Source: Hyphodiscus hymeniophilus (lineage: Eukaryota; Ascomycota; Leotiomycetes; Helotiales; Hyphodiscaceae). Taken from it: 64,000 nt of DNA. Below are positions 11,928 to 22,868 of the stretch, piece by piece (within the stretch, counting starts at the first letter, position 1; the number at the start of each line of letters is the position of its first letter). The stretch spans positions 177,501-241,500 of the forward strand of contig VNKQ01000021.1 in NCBI GenBank assembly GCA_016508695.1. The letters run 5' to 3'. The position numbers were made by a program, and so were the translations under genes. A model generated the notes under the pieces. The model had not been told where the DNA came from. It searched no databases and worked only from the letters and a program-made list of their open reading frames with translations.

Positions 11928-13434
11928 ATGCCAGGCATCAAAGTCTTCAAAGATAAAATGTATATATTACGCGTCCATTATCTCATAACGTCCCAAATCG
12001 TAGCATCGTTCGTCATTCACTGCACACAATGTGGCCGATATGGTGATCTCAGAACAGCATGCACCTGGAGATGCGAGCCATTACACGATCACATCAGTGC
12101 AGCAGGCCACTGTACGGTCTGCGCTAAGTCTGAGGCCACGATGTACCCTCCTGCTTACTGTCGTAATCACCCCTCCGACCATCTACCTATGGCTCGAAGC
12201 GCAGTAGATGAGCATGAGCTGGTCCGCACTGCACTGAATTCCGATATCTTTGAGGAGGAGGAGAGGCAGCGACAGAAGGAGGGGGAGCAGGATGATCGGG
12301 AATATGGCCAGGACCACATTAACGAGGACGGCAGACAGCTGCAGCAAGAGGTGAAAGAAGATGTGACAGCGACGCTGACGTCCGAAAAAGTTGGCGATAT
12401 CCATCTATCCAGCAAGGATGAAAGCTTAAGGCTGGCCATCCAACATCTATTTCCAGAGTTGAGTCAGGATAAGTCAGGGAGCCATAGCAGTAATTACGGT
12501 GACGACGAGCTTAACAGCAAATCCGCGTCTCTTAATGTGGATAGAGAACTACGTCCTGCTAAGCGGAAATACCTCATTCAACAACCCAATATACAAGAAG
12601 CGCAAGCGCCATCTTAAGCAGAGGTCTAAGCCCAAATATAGACCACACGCCAAGCTCCGTCAGCACTCTCCGAAATCAAACTCCCCTTTCGATGATGGTT
12701 CAAGAGTCACCGCAGTGTCCTGTGCCAAGGGCCAATTCCCTTCGCCAGCACCCTCAACGCCACAAACCATAGATACAGAGATACCATCTGACTGCGACAA
12801 CCTTGGCTGATCAACCAGTGATATCCTACCGACGCTAACTAAGGTTACATTCCGCCCTCACTCTACACGCTACTGCTCCTTCACAGCGGTGGTCCGAGAT
12901 GGTCGCGACGGGCGAGGAATCTGTTTTAGCCAGCTTGCCCAACTCATTGAGAGCGTTGGCCATGTGGGGAGAATTAACGACTTCACCATCAAGACGATAG
13001 AGCAACATTCGTTTCTATTGACTGGCTTCAGCCGGCATACATCATCCACGCTCTCCAGTGGCACGATCTTGTCGCCTACCATAGAGGCAAACTGTGTCTT
13101 GGTCAACACGCCTTCAACTACACTTCAGCATAGTAGAGCCGTCGGTGCTAGAGCTCTACTAGCAGGAGAGAGTAAAGCGTCAAGTAGTGATAACGAGAGT
13201 AGTTTGAGCGATAGCGATCCGGATCTCAGTAGCGACGATAACGCATGTTCGAGTAAGAAAAAGCAGGGTTTCAGCGTAAGGATGAATATCCCATAGGATC
13301 CTATAGACGAGCAGCGCTTGCTAGCATACAAGAAAGAGGATAAGTCTTGGGGATGGATCTTCAAGAAGTTCCCCGGCAGGACTCAGGCCGTAGTACGCAC
13401 GCGCTAGACCATAGTATAGCACAGAGTCAACTAA
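11928..13434 (+). pseudogene. Second SANT/Myb-like family gene, broken
   Basis: An open stretch from about 11928 (possible start ATG near 12190) is acidic and Gln/Glu-rich, then runs into Lys/Arg-rich KKRKRHLKQRSK after a one-base frame change near 12590. Downstream, one frame carries CSFTAVVRDGRDGRGICFSQ..QLIESVGHVG, a Ser/Asp-rich linker (SSLSDSDPDLSSDD), then the C-terminal SANT-like part with DEQRLLAYKKEDKSWGWIF and FPGRTQAVVRTR. A TGA at about 12808 and TAGs at 13296 and in the last helix (where Trp is expected) interrupt it. A diverged paralogue is at 43281-44350. Function unknown; DNA binding is inferred from the C-terminal fold. It lies directly downstream of the 9299-11893 gene in the same orientation. 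Confidence 0.65.
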
Positions 13435-13906
13435 GTTTCCTCCCACAGGTGGACAGGCAGTAACTCAAGCTCTATGTTCGTACTTGTTTGAGGGCTCTGC
13501 TGGGACTTCTTCTATCGGCCAGTCTCAACAACGGAGCAGGTATGGTTGACGGAAGCGGCGTTCAAAGTGAGGAAGATTGGAGGGATCCGATGCGTGGGCG
13601 AAACGCTAAAAAAGGGGATAAAGAGGTGATGCACTATTATAACGTCTGTCCCTGCGTCCCGAGACAAATTTGCAGCTTTGGAGTTCCAAATTTTCCCTTG
13701 AGTCCGCGAAACTTTTGTTAATATGTCACATTTCTTTAACTACTTCTCATTTAGGAGACCAGTAGTCATTCAAAAAAGACTGTGTTTGATCATGCTATTC
13801 ATCGTTTCAATCACGCCACTGATCACCACTTCGGCTTTTTCCCCCTGCTTAATTGCGACCATTGAAATCTCTTAAGGTTCCATCAGAGAAAGCTAATCAC
13901 GATGAA
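13435..13906. other. Intergenic, nothing recognised
   Basis: An ORF at 13488-13721 is short and unconvincing. No repeat or RNA feature was recognised. Confidence 0.5.
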
Positions 13907-15713
13907 TTATATATCTGTCTCTACTTCGGAGAGCACAACACACCACACGTTCTCGCCCATAGAAATATCCAATTCCACTGTCGCTTGAAGACGAACAAGC
14001 GAGCTGGTAGGCAGAGCTCGAAAGTGATGTGCAGCGCGTCGTTGTACAATTTGACTACTCAGTATTCTCGATTCGAGATCCTCACAGATTTTCTGGAGTG
14101 GCAACTTTGAACCGTCGAGGACTTTTATGAACGCTTGGCCTGGTCTGATGAAGAAACATGCCGCCACTGTTGTGTTCAGTGTGTGTTTAAGTAACCACAC
14201 TGGGTGAGATTGTTCCAAGCAAGATCTCGGTACCTGCTCATTACGCGGGTTTCAATATTCCATTGACCTGCTGGAAAGACCTCAATGACTTGCAGTGATG
14301 GTGGTAGCTTTTTGACCCAGACCGACGACATCAGTCTCAGCACTGAGATGCTCATACGCGCCTGGAAATTGTGACGTGGCAACAGGACTGTGCGACATTA
14401 TGTAGACATTAAATCTCTGGAATCGATCGAGTGTGGTTGAGTGGCATCCCAGTCCTGTGCCTGAGACTTGGCACATTTTGGTGTGCACTTTACGATCGAG
14501 CACACTGTGATCTTGCCAGAATCTGTGGGATATGCCATTCGCTCCTTTAAGTGCAAACAAAGCACTCTTTCCAAATCATCTTCGATACAGCAACTCAATG
14601 CTGCAAGGAGAGTGTTGCCTTTCCATCTCTGTTTCAGAATGGGCAGCTTCATCTTGAGACCGCGGTGTGTCAATTCGAAAGAATGGGCAATAGATCCATC
14701 AGAGTATAGAATGATTTTGCTACAAGACCCAAAATAGGCTGGCGAGGGGGCTAGAAGCCCACACTCCGCGCCTCGCAACCAAGCAAAGACTGAAGAATCT
14801 GCTGACCTGCGGATGTTCTCTTCCTGCAGCCGTGTAGATGCCCTCACTCCTTCACCATACAGTAACGTCATATTGAGGTTTAGCAGGCCTAGGAGGCTAT
14901 ATGCCGTGTCCTCGATTCGAGTTGTCGTACGGCGTGCTGCCCATGACAATCTCTTTGCAATGCTTAATTCCTCCAAATTGCAACGGTGACTTAGAGCAAT
15001 CGAGTCTATGCCAGTAATATCTGAGAGCGTGTACAGGAGATCTAGTTTACTTCCAATGAAGTTCCAATCCATCCCAAAAAATGCTTTGGTGCAATCAGCT
15101 CTTGAAGCGTCCATCCGCGACGAAACCAGCGACACCCCGCTCAATGTGATACCCAAATTCCTTTATGTAGTCTGGCGCCCTCTTCATCATCCATTGGAGA
15201 TAAGTCTGACTGGCTGGGAATGGATCTATGAGTATTGCGTGAACCCTGCAAAGCAAGTAGCTCACCAACACGTGTATCGCAATCCACAAGCTCAGCAGTA
15301 ATAACCTTTTGCGTGCGCGTTTCAACCAGTCTTGGACAATCGCCGGGCAAGTCGACCAGATAGACATAGCATATAGCTGCTGACTCGTACCACATGTACA
15401 TCGAATTGATTGCCTCTGAAAGTTCCGAGCTGCTTTTCTTATCGATGCAGCAGGTGTCCACCCAGAAGTATTCAAGCCCATCTACTGCAGCCTGCTTTGC
15501 GCAGAAATGTATCTTTCTCCACCCAGCCTTGTTCACAACCTTGCTCTTGTCCTTGCCCTTTTTCAAATCTTGATAGGTGACCTCCTCTTGTCCCCAGGTA
15601 TGAGAGAGTATTGCGTAGGCAGGGACTTCGCCGCTGGTAGGTTCGCGAAAGACAATCTCGCCGTCGGGTCTGCGGTGCAAGAGGCGTATAAAAGACATGG
15701 TGGAAGTTGGCAT
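13907..15713 (-). pseudogene. HET-domain (heterokaryon incompatibility) gene, broken
   Basis: On the minus strand the ORF starting at 15713 (or ATG 15698) begins MSFIRLLHRRPDGEIVF and contains the HET-domain blocks YAILSHTWGQEEVTYQDL, GLEYFWVDTCCIDKKSSSEL and INSMYMWYESAAICYVYL. The next block, RGWTLQELIAP (about 15120-15080), stays in this frame only after a TGA at about 15138-15140. The reading then jumps by one base at a homopolymer (A-run 15076-15081 on the plus strand) into the frame carrying FFGMDWNFIGSKLDL, the RRTTTRIEDTAYSLLGLLN block and YGEGVRAS, which runs to 14398. Further open stretches (14282-14560, 13907-14218) may be C-terminal remains. HET proteins trigger programmed cell death in non-self recognition. 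This copy has at least one stop and one frameshift. Confidence 0.85.
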
Positions 15714-16396
15714 GCGATCTCATGGCATGTGTGACTCGTACAACTCGATATTGGCGGAAGCACTGCCATTGAAGAACAGAGCAGGATCTGCAGTCGGGGT
15801 CGTAAGCGCCCACGAGGCTGTGTCGCGGCATAGCCTGGCCAGCCGCTTGCATGGCAGAGGCAGACGAAACGTGAAGGAGGCTTCATTTTATTGGAAACCT
15901 TACACACTACAGACCGATTCTAGGACAAGTTACGAAGGTGTCCACGGCCGCTAAAAGAGGACCTGCTTCGCACAGGCTACTTTTTGCTTCGCTCGGAGAA
16001 GCGGGATTTCCCATCAAGATCCAGCAGCCACAAGCATCGCAGCCACATGTCTACCAGATCACAGATTTCGTTACAATTTCATTCGAAATTCCTATGGCAT
16101 AGCGCGCTGTGGCCGCCACAGCACCAAGAATACCGTTTTAGCATTATAATAAAACCTAGACTTCTATATCTAATAGGTTGATGAGTTTTAAAAGGTTGAA
16201 AAGCTAGAAAAGAGAGCTTCGACGATGGTATCAGGATGAGTCAAGGGTCAGGTACGTAGTCACGTGAAGTGGCTTGTTGGACTTTGGATAGTCCTGCGGT
16301 AGGAGTGAGTTCAATTCCCGTTTTGTACGGCCGATAAGCAGCACCTTCAAAGATCTGGTCGATACGTCGTAACTCTTGGGACGGATTCTCACCTTC
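15714..16396. other. Intergenic between HET relic and carboxypeptidase
   Basis: Divergent upstream regions of the HET relic (-) and the carboxypeptidase gene (+). A tRNA-like stretch at about 16260-16320 was examined and rejected. No other element was recognised. Confidence 0.5.
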
Positions 16397-17968
16397 ATGA
16401 TGAAGGTTTTATTAATGTTCGTTTTCTTAGGCAGTATTACCGTTTCTTATCAATCGCAAACCCCCATCTTCTCGCCATCTATAGATGAGATTGATCCTGT
16501 CTTCACAACATTTCGCAGCCAAATTTCGCCTTCTCACTCAATTAGGATCACCTCCCAGAAGTCTAGCCTTTGCGATGCCCATTCAAGGCACTACACAGGA
16601 TGGCTTGACGTTGGATCTTCCCACCTCTTCTTCTGGTATTTCGAGTCGCAGAAAGAGCCGAAGAATGATCCATTGACTTTATGGTTGACTGGTGGACCCG
16701 GTTCATCCAGCATGTAGGTCCAAAGGCTACCCAGTACATTGACCTGCCGCGAGATAATTGATTCTTTATACAGGCTTGGCATGCTCCAAGAATTAGGCCC
16801 CTGCCTAATCAACTCCTACGGTAACGGCACAATTTACAATAAGTACGGCTGGTCCGCCATCACGAACCTCCTCTTTGTCGATCAGCCAGCAGGCGTGGGC
16901 TTCTCCTACGTGGACGCTGAACGCAATGGTGAACCCGGCCCCGTTCCCTCCAACTCCTTCATCAGCGCACAGGACATGCACATCTTCCTCCAAATCTTCA
17001 CCTCGCAAGCCTTCCCACCATTACAGCACAACGCCTTACATATCTCAGGCGAGTCATACGCTGGGCACTACCTTCCCACGCTGGCATCGCAGATCATCAG
17101 CCAGAACACGCTGTACCGTTCCCGAACGCAAATACTTCTCAAATCAGTACTCATTGGTAACGGCTATGTGTCTCCCCTAGACACGACCTTCGGTTACTGG
17201 GAAACACTCTGCACAACGAACCCCGGCGTCGACGCCCCAATCTTCAACTCCACACGCTGCGATATCATGGCGACGAACCTCCCTCGCTGCCTTTCCGTCG
17301 CGAAGACATGCTACTCACACCCCGACCCGGCCATATGCACAGCCGCCAAATCCGTCTGCAAATCCGGCGTAATCGACTGGTATGATAGCGAATCCGGCGC
17401 TGGTGGACGGAACCGATTTGACATCACTGCGCCCTGCTATATGGATGATTTTTGCTACAAAAATACAGAGAATATCCAATCCTATCTCAACTTGCCGCAT
17501 GTGCAAGACGCGCTGCGTATTGAAGAAAATATGCCCGCATTCAGGAATTATACCGTTGACAGCGAAGCTGTTGCGACCGCGTTCTATGCCACGAGCGATT
17601 TTGGGATCAGCATGGAGCCGCAAGTGCGGTATATTCTTGAAAGTGAGGTGGATATGTTGTTCTACCAGGGAAATCTAGATCTGGCATGTAATACGGCGGG
17701 GAATTTGAGATGGGCGGATAGTATGAGCTGGAAGGGGCAGGCAGAGTTTGCGTCGAAGAAGCTGATTGGATGGGGGGAGAGTGTGGATATGAAGGGGAAA
17801 AAGGCGGGGACGGTTAAGGAGGTTAAGGTTCGGATAGGCGAGAGGGAGAGAAGAACGAGACTTGCTTTTGTTACGATTGATGGGAGTGGACATATGGCTC
17901 CGCAGGATCAACCGGAGGTCGCGTTGGATATGCTGGGGAGGTGGTTGGGTGGGAAGGAATTCGACTAA
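16397..17968 (+). CDS. Secreted serine carboxypeptidase (S10 family)
   Basis: Two exons, 16397-16713 and 16774-17968, give 503 aa, with a 60-bp GT-AG intron splitting the Met codon of GGPGSSSM. The N-terminus (MMKVLLMFVFLGSITVSYQS) is a clear signal peptide, so the enzyme should be secreted or vacuolar. S10 hallmarks are all present: substrate-binding WLTGGPGSSSMLGMLQELGP, FVDQPAGVGFSY, the nucleophile in GESYAGHYLP (Ser about 200), Asp about 408 in YQGNLDLACN, and His about 479 in GSGHMAPQDQP. The Thr in LTGG (usually Asn) and Ser in GPGSSS vary from yeast CPY. Several NxS/T glycosylation sites exist. The family removes C-terminal residues from peptides at acidic pH. It is one of the few fully intact genes here and stands beside the NRPS neighbourhood. 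ATG at 16397 or 16400 are equivalent start choices. Confidence 0.95.
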
Positions 17969-18245
17969 TTCAGAAGAAGTGCACGTGGTATTGCAGGTAT
18001 GCAGGATTTTAGGATGAGAGGCCTTATATCCGCTGAGTACACGCGCTTCACACTGTAGCACCTCCTCTACATTTACTCAAACCATTTCTGCGGACTGGTA
18101 CCATTGATACCGGCTGGAACGGCTTCCCATGCCTCCATTAGAATGGCCTTAAACTGTGATTCAGGCACTTCCGAAACGTCCTGATAGACTTGAAAGTAGT
18201 GCTTCTGGGTATGGTCCTCTGGCTGGTTGGGTAGACTCAACCAAT

Positions 18246-20135
18246 TTAGCTATCATCTGCTGGGGGCTCGTCCGTTGCATCATTTGAGGGAGTGATGTCA
18301 TTGGAAGCGACCTTCCTCCGCTTATCTCTGTTCACCGACTTCCACTCTGTCCCAAGCGCTCCCACCATTGCCAGACAAGACAAAGCCACAGCAATGTAAT
18401 AAACCTGGTCGAGTGTCGTACTATACGCCTTCAGCAAAGCGTCTTGGTACATCACCGGTACACTCTTTCGTAGATTTGTCACCCCAGTCATCAATACAAT
18501 ATTCGAGTTGACTTCAGGCACCATACTCTTTAGGTTGCTAAGTAGGTGCGAAGTAAAGACGTTCTGGGCAGCAGCGAGGCATATCACATTACCAAGGCGC
18601 TGCGCGAATGCAACTGTGACTAAGGCTGTTGGTACGTCTGGCTTAGCAGCAACAGTTTGCGCAGCCATCGGAGGTTGCTGGAAGCCAAGACCGCAGCCGA
18701 GTCCAGCAAGTAGCTGGAAAAGTATCCAAATTCTTTTTCTAGAATCTATGTGTAGCGTGGAAATGAGGCCGGTGCCAACAGATGTCAAGACGCTGGAGAC
18801 GATCATCGACGGGGTGTAATATCCAATCCAGGTAGTAAGATAGCCTGCACCGATACCGGCTACGATGAGGCCACTAACTAGTGGAAGGCTCATTAATCCA
18901 GATGCTATAACACAATGATGAGAAAGTAGCTTGACATTTCTCATACAGACAAGACTTACTCAGAGTATTGGCGCCTTTGACAGCTTGGAAGTAAACAGGT
19001 AGCTGTTCAAATGCATCAGTAATCTCCCGATATTTCGCACAATTGTAATAAATCTTACATAAAAAGTAAGCACCGAGAGACTGCCAGAATTGCAAAAGGA
19101 AAAGACGCAACTAGAAAAGATGCTGCGTTGAGTAACAATGCGTGGAGGTAAGGTCGCAGATTCCTTTTTGTAGTATTGCAGCCACGTGAAAGCTAGAGCT
19201 AGCACTGCAGACAGTATCAGAGGGAGGATAACTCTGAAATCACTCCACATATACTGTGCTCCAACCCAGGTCAAAGCAAGAACCAGGCAGACGATTGAAG
19301 GGACGAACAGCGCGACGCCTGGCAGATCGAGCTCCTCGAGTCTCCGTCGCCAAGTATTTGTGTCGGGAGTGGGTATGTCAGGCATTTTGGCAACAAAGAG
19401 CAGGCCCAACCCATTTATAACGCCAACGGGAACGCTGATATAGAAGACAACTCTCCAAGACGATGCAGCGGTAACAGCGCCGCCTATAAGAGGACCGATA
19501 GCAATAGCAACGCTTTCTACACCACCAATAAAACCTTGGTAAAGCGGACGCCGATGCAGAGGCATTATGCGTGTGATGAGAACTTTGCTTCCAGCAATCA
19601 GTCCAGCAGAACCAAGTCCTGCCGTTGCTCTCCCGAGGATGAAGGCAAGCGAAGAAGGAGCGGTGGCGCAGACGATTGATCCGATGAGATAAATGGACAG
19701 TGCAATAAGGTAGATTCGCTTGGCGGGGTAGTATTTGTAGATTTTCCCATAGACGATGATGGTTGATGCACTAGGGATCAAGCTACAAAAGTTAGTGGTC
19801 AGTGGCCTTCGTCTCTCTCTTGGGAAGACTCACTATGCAGTCCCGTACCAACCCACATCGTTCAAGGAGTTGAACTCGTCAGTGATGACAGGGATGATGG
19901 TTGCAACGCAACTTGAGTCAAAGTTTATGACAAAAACCGCCAACAAGAGTCCGGTGTATATTACAACGAAGGCGAAGCGTCCGGGATAGACCATATCGTC
20001 ATTCACTGCAGTAACTTGCGGAGCATCATGGCGGTCAGCTGTCTGCTCAGCCGAAGTGTCAGTCCTTCTCACTTCCACTAAGTGTATTTGTGGCATGTGA
20101 GCGGTTATTATGGTGCTCTTGATTTGCGATTTCAT
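18246..20135 (-). CDS. MFS drug/toxin exporter (DHA2, 14-TM type)
   Basis: Four exons on the minus strand (20135-19834, 19782-19059, 19002-18960, 18904-18246) join in frame to 1,728 bp, 575 aa. Introns are 51, 56 and 55 bp; exon 3 is only 43 bp. Features of the DHA2 family are visible: a first TM segment ending in INFDSSCVATIIPVITDEF, a motif-A-like loop with YGKIYKYYPAKRIYLIAL, FILGRATAGLGSAGLIAGS, and the antiporter motif C segment AIAIGPLIGGAVTAASSWR. Hydrophobic helices alternate throughout. Relatives export toxins and antifungals by proton antiport in the plasma membrane. No lesion is seen. It is convergent with the carboxypeptidase at 16397 and divergent from the oxidase relic at 20838. 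An internal Met at about 20096 is an alternative start. The substrate cannot be told from sequence. Confidence 0.93.
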
Positions 20136-20837
20136 GTTGGAGGATGCGACGGTTATCTAAATTATTGCTGCGTGGAGCTGCTTTTAAAATTACGGCCCTG
20201 AAAGCAAGAAGTCTCAAAACGAAATGTTCGACCTGCATCATCACTGCCTTAAGCGATGACCTGCTACCGTAGTAGTTGAAGAGATTGTCCAGACTCGGCC
20301 CTAAAAGGCAAGTGGACTATTATGTGAACTCGGTATCCCCGTCAAAATTGGCAGTTGGATTGTGTACGACGACGATTGGCCTCCTCGGCCTGGAATCTCA
20401 ATTGGGCTGAGAGATACGAGGGGAAGCGCAGAGACCCTGGTCGCATCTCAATGCTGATGACAGTTGGCTGTTGTGCGACAACAATTGATCATTCTTACGC
20501 GCGGTTGGCAGTAGCGAATCGGGTTGCTCATTTGCTTCCGGGTTCAAATGTTCGGCCCGACCCTTGCAGATGTCCGCCGATCTCCTTTTCGCCCCACTCA
20601 GCAAAGCCGAGGCTTGCAATGCCATCGAGATAGATTCGCCTCTGAGGGCGAACACCGACACCTGAAACCCATATAACCAGTCAGGCTCCTGCATGATTGG
20701 CTGAAGGGGAAGCTCCTAGAACATTGCTGATGGCCATATATGCCAACCAATGGCGAGTGCAGAAAAGAAAAGTCCGCACATTACGATAGGTATTAAAGAG
20801 CTCATTTGCCTCAATTTCTCCCTGCTAATCCAAAGAA
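20136..20837. other. Shared upstream region of exporter and oxidase genes
   Basis: A 0.7-kb divergent promoter region between two genes. Overlapping opposite-strand ORFs at 20355-20633 and 20398-20694 lack motifs and are probably chance. No binding site was recognised with confidence. Confidence 0.5.
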
Positions 20838-22365
20838 ATGATCACAGCTCGAACTTTTGTTCCCTTCGACATGGCAGGCGTTTCCCATGACGTGCACACC
20901 AACAGTGATGCGAGACATCATGTGATCGTTCTTGGGTATTTTCTTCTCGTTCCTTGCGCCTTTCTAGCTAACCCTACTAATCACTTCTTTCGGGAATAAG
21001 GGCGGGCATCACTGGACTTCAGAGTGCGTTGAGTTTACTTGAGCATGGCTTCAGAGTCACGCTCGTTTCGCAACATTGGCACACAGATGGTCATGCTCAG
21101 TATGCATCAATATGGTACGCATTGTATCTAACGAGGAATTAATGTTGGGAGGACCTCCTGCATGGCACTAATATGTTACAGGTCTGGCGCGGTAAGAATC
21201 TACCACAAGACCAAGATCGTGGGATGCTCATGTTAACAGCAATGGCGTTCCAATCCGCACTTGGATGACACCAGACAAATAGATTGGGATAGACAAACCT
21301 ACGAGCATTGGCTCAAACTTACCGAAGCTCAAAAGCCCGAAAATTTGGGAATCGAAGTTGTACAGCCTCTCTGCCAGCTACTATTCAGTGACTAACATAA
21401 GACTTCACGCAAAAAGATGAAAACCGCTATATTTTTATGGTACAATTATCACAACAACTTGCTTGACTTTGCTGACGAATTCGAAGGGATGAAGAGTCTC
21501 CACATTCGACTATAGATCCAGAAAAATTTATGTGGTGGACCGACTTCATACCAGACTACCGAAAGCTTTCACGTACCGAACTCCAAATGGAAGGACCTTT
21601 TGCCGCGGGCGTAAGCTATCGAACCTTTGCAGTCACGCCGGAAATCTACTTGGGCTATCTTCTTGAGCGATATCGATCGCTCGGGGTCATTTTGTGACAG
21701 CTGAAGTGCAGTCTTTCACCGACCTATTCCACGATCAAGCTTTACAAGACGCGGTCGGAATTATCAACTGCACCGGGCTTGGTGCAAGACGTCTCGCTCA
21801 CGACGACACAGTCTTCCCTACCAAAGGACAGACAATCATAGTGAAAGGCCAAGCCAGTCGTATTGCAACCAGAGCTGGAGACGGGTGGGAGGCCATTGTG
21901 ATTCCAAGGCCAGGCACAAACACGTCTCTACTGGGTGGATGCAAGCTGCCTAACGATTGGTGTGTTGCTCCTTGTCCTTAAAGTCAATGCTGACATCAAA
22001 GAGGAGCACGGAGGCGGATCTACAAATGACTAATGTTATCCTTGAGAGATGCAAGCCTATCGCTCCTGAGCTGCTAAATGCCGATGGTTGTTTCGAGGTC
22101 TTGTCCATTTGTGTAGGTCTACGTCCTTCTCGTCATGGTGGACCTCGGGTCGAGCTTGATCCTCTGGACAACAATCACCAAGGGCGATTCGTATGTCACT
22201 GCTATGGTCACGGCAGTGCAGGGTATGTTAGCATCATTTGACAAGAGCAGAGCGTCGCAGTCACTAATAGACTCGCTCGATAGATACGAAGGTTCCTGCG
22301 GATCGTCTCGGAAAGTCTTAAGCCTTGTTAAAAGTCATCTGTGCGGGAAAATTTTGCATGACTAG
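20838..22365 (+). pseudogene. D-amino-acid oxidase-like FAD enzyme, 1-bp lesion
   Basis: Eight exons can be read: 20838-20935, 21001-21114, 21182-21191 (a 10-bp microexon), 21240-21359, 21402-21439, 21487-21959, 22004-22222 and 22284-22365. Family landmarks: the Rossmann FAD motif HVIVLGAGITGLQSAL formed across intron 1, WSGAQWRSNP, MWWTDFIPDYRKL, IINCTGLGARRL, FPTKGQTIIVKG, VGLRPSRHGGPRVE, and a GHGSAGY-type motif near the end. One base is missing in the G-run at 21683-21686, where the frame shifts from one ending at TGA 21695 to the one continuing VTAEVQSF. With that base the total would be 385 codons, the usual family size. D-amino-acid oxidases deaminate D-amino acids to keto acids, H2O2 and ammonia. 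A sequencing error is possible, so it may be alive. Confidence 0.85.
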
Positions 22366-22868
22366 GAGTCCTCGCCAAGTTCTAATCCTATCCTCTGCCG
22401 TGTCAGAACAGTACGACTTTACAACATGGAAGGAACGAGCATCACGTTCAGTAGCTGTCAATAGCCAAGTCCCGTAAGCCACCAATTGTCAACGGGAAGG
22501 TTCCATAATTTAGCTGGTCGGAACGATAACATTAGACTGTGATGTAAGGGCTGAGTTTGCCAGCAAATATCAAAATTGATTATAGAATTGAAATGAATCC
22601 ATTGCTTTAGTAGGCTTCCGCATTGAGATGTAGTCCAAGCCGAAGTGACGATTTGCATACCACTCAGGTAAGAACAGGGATGAAAACAGTGTACGATTTT
22701 GCTTCAAACAAAACCTTTCTCCATTACGTAAGCATAGGTACACTTTTCACGTTCAGATTATATGCGTATATCAGCTATCCTCTAAAATTGGAGAAAGTTA
22801 TCAAATTATCGCCGCAAAACCCAACTTCCGTGGTCTTCGACGACGGTCAAAAATTGCTACCTCTAAAT
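22366..22868. other. Convergent intergenic gap
   Basis: 3' ends of the oxidase relic (+) and the PLP/rhodanese gene (-). The ORFs at 22623-22898 and 22458-22658 show no motif. Nothing else was recognised. Confidence 0.5.

Noticed and set aside
16255..16330. tRNA-like stretch (GGACTTTGGATAGTCC stem-loop followed by GAGTTCAATTCCCG)
   Set aside because: An anticodon-like hairpin and a T-loop-like word are present, but the hairpin loop is six bases, the T stem does not pair, and no acceptor stem could be formed.
20355..20694. Opposed ORFs between exporter and oxidase genes
   Set aside because: They overlap on opposite strands, have no motif, and lie in the expected shared promoter.
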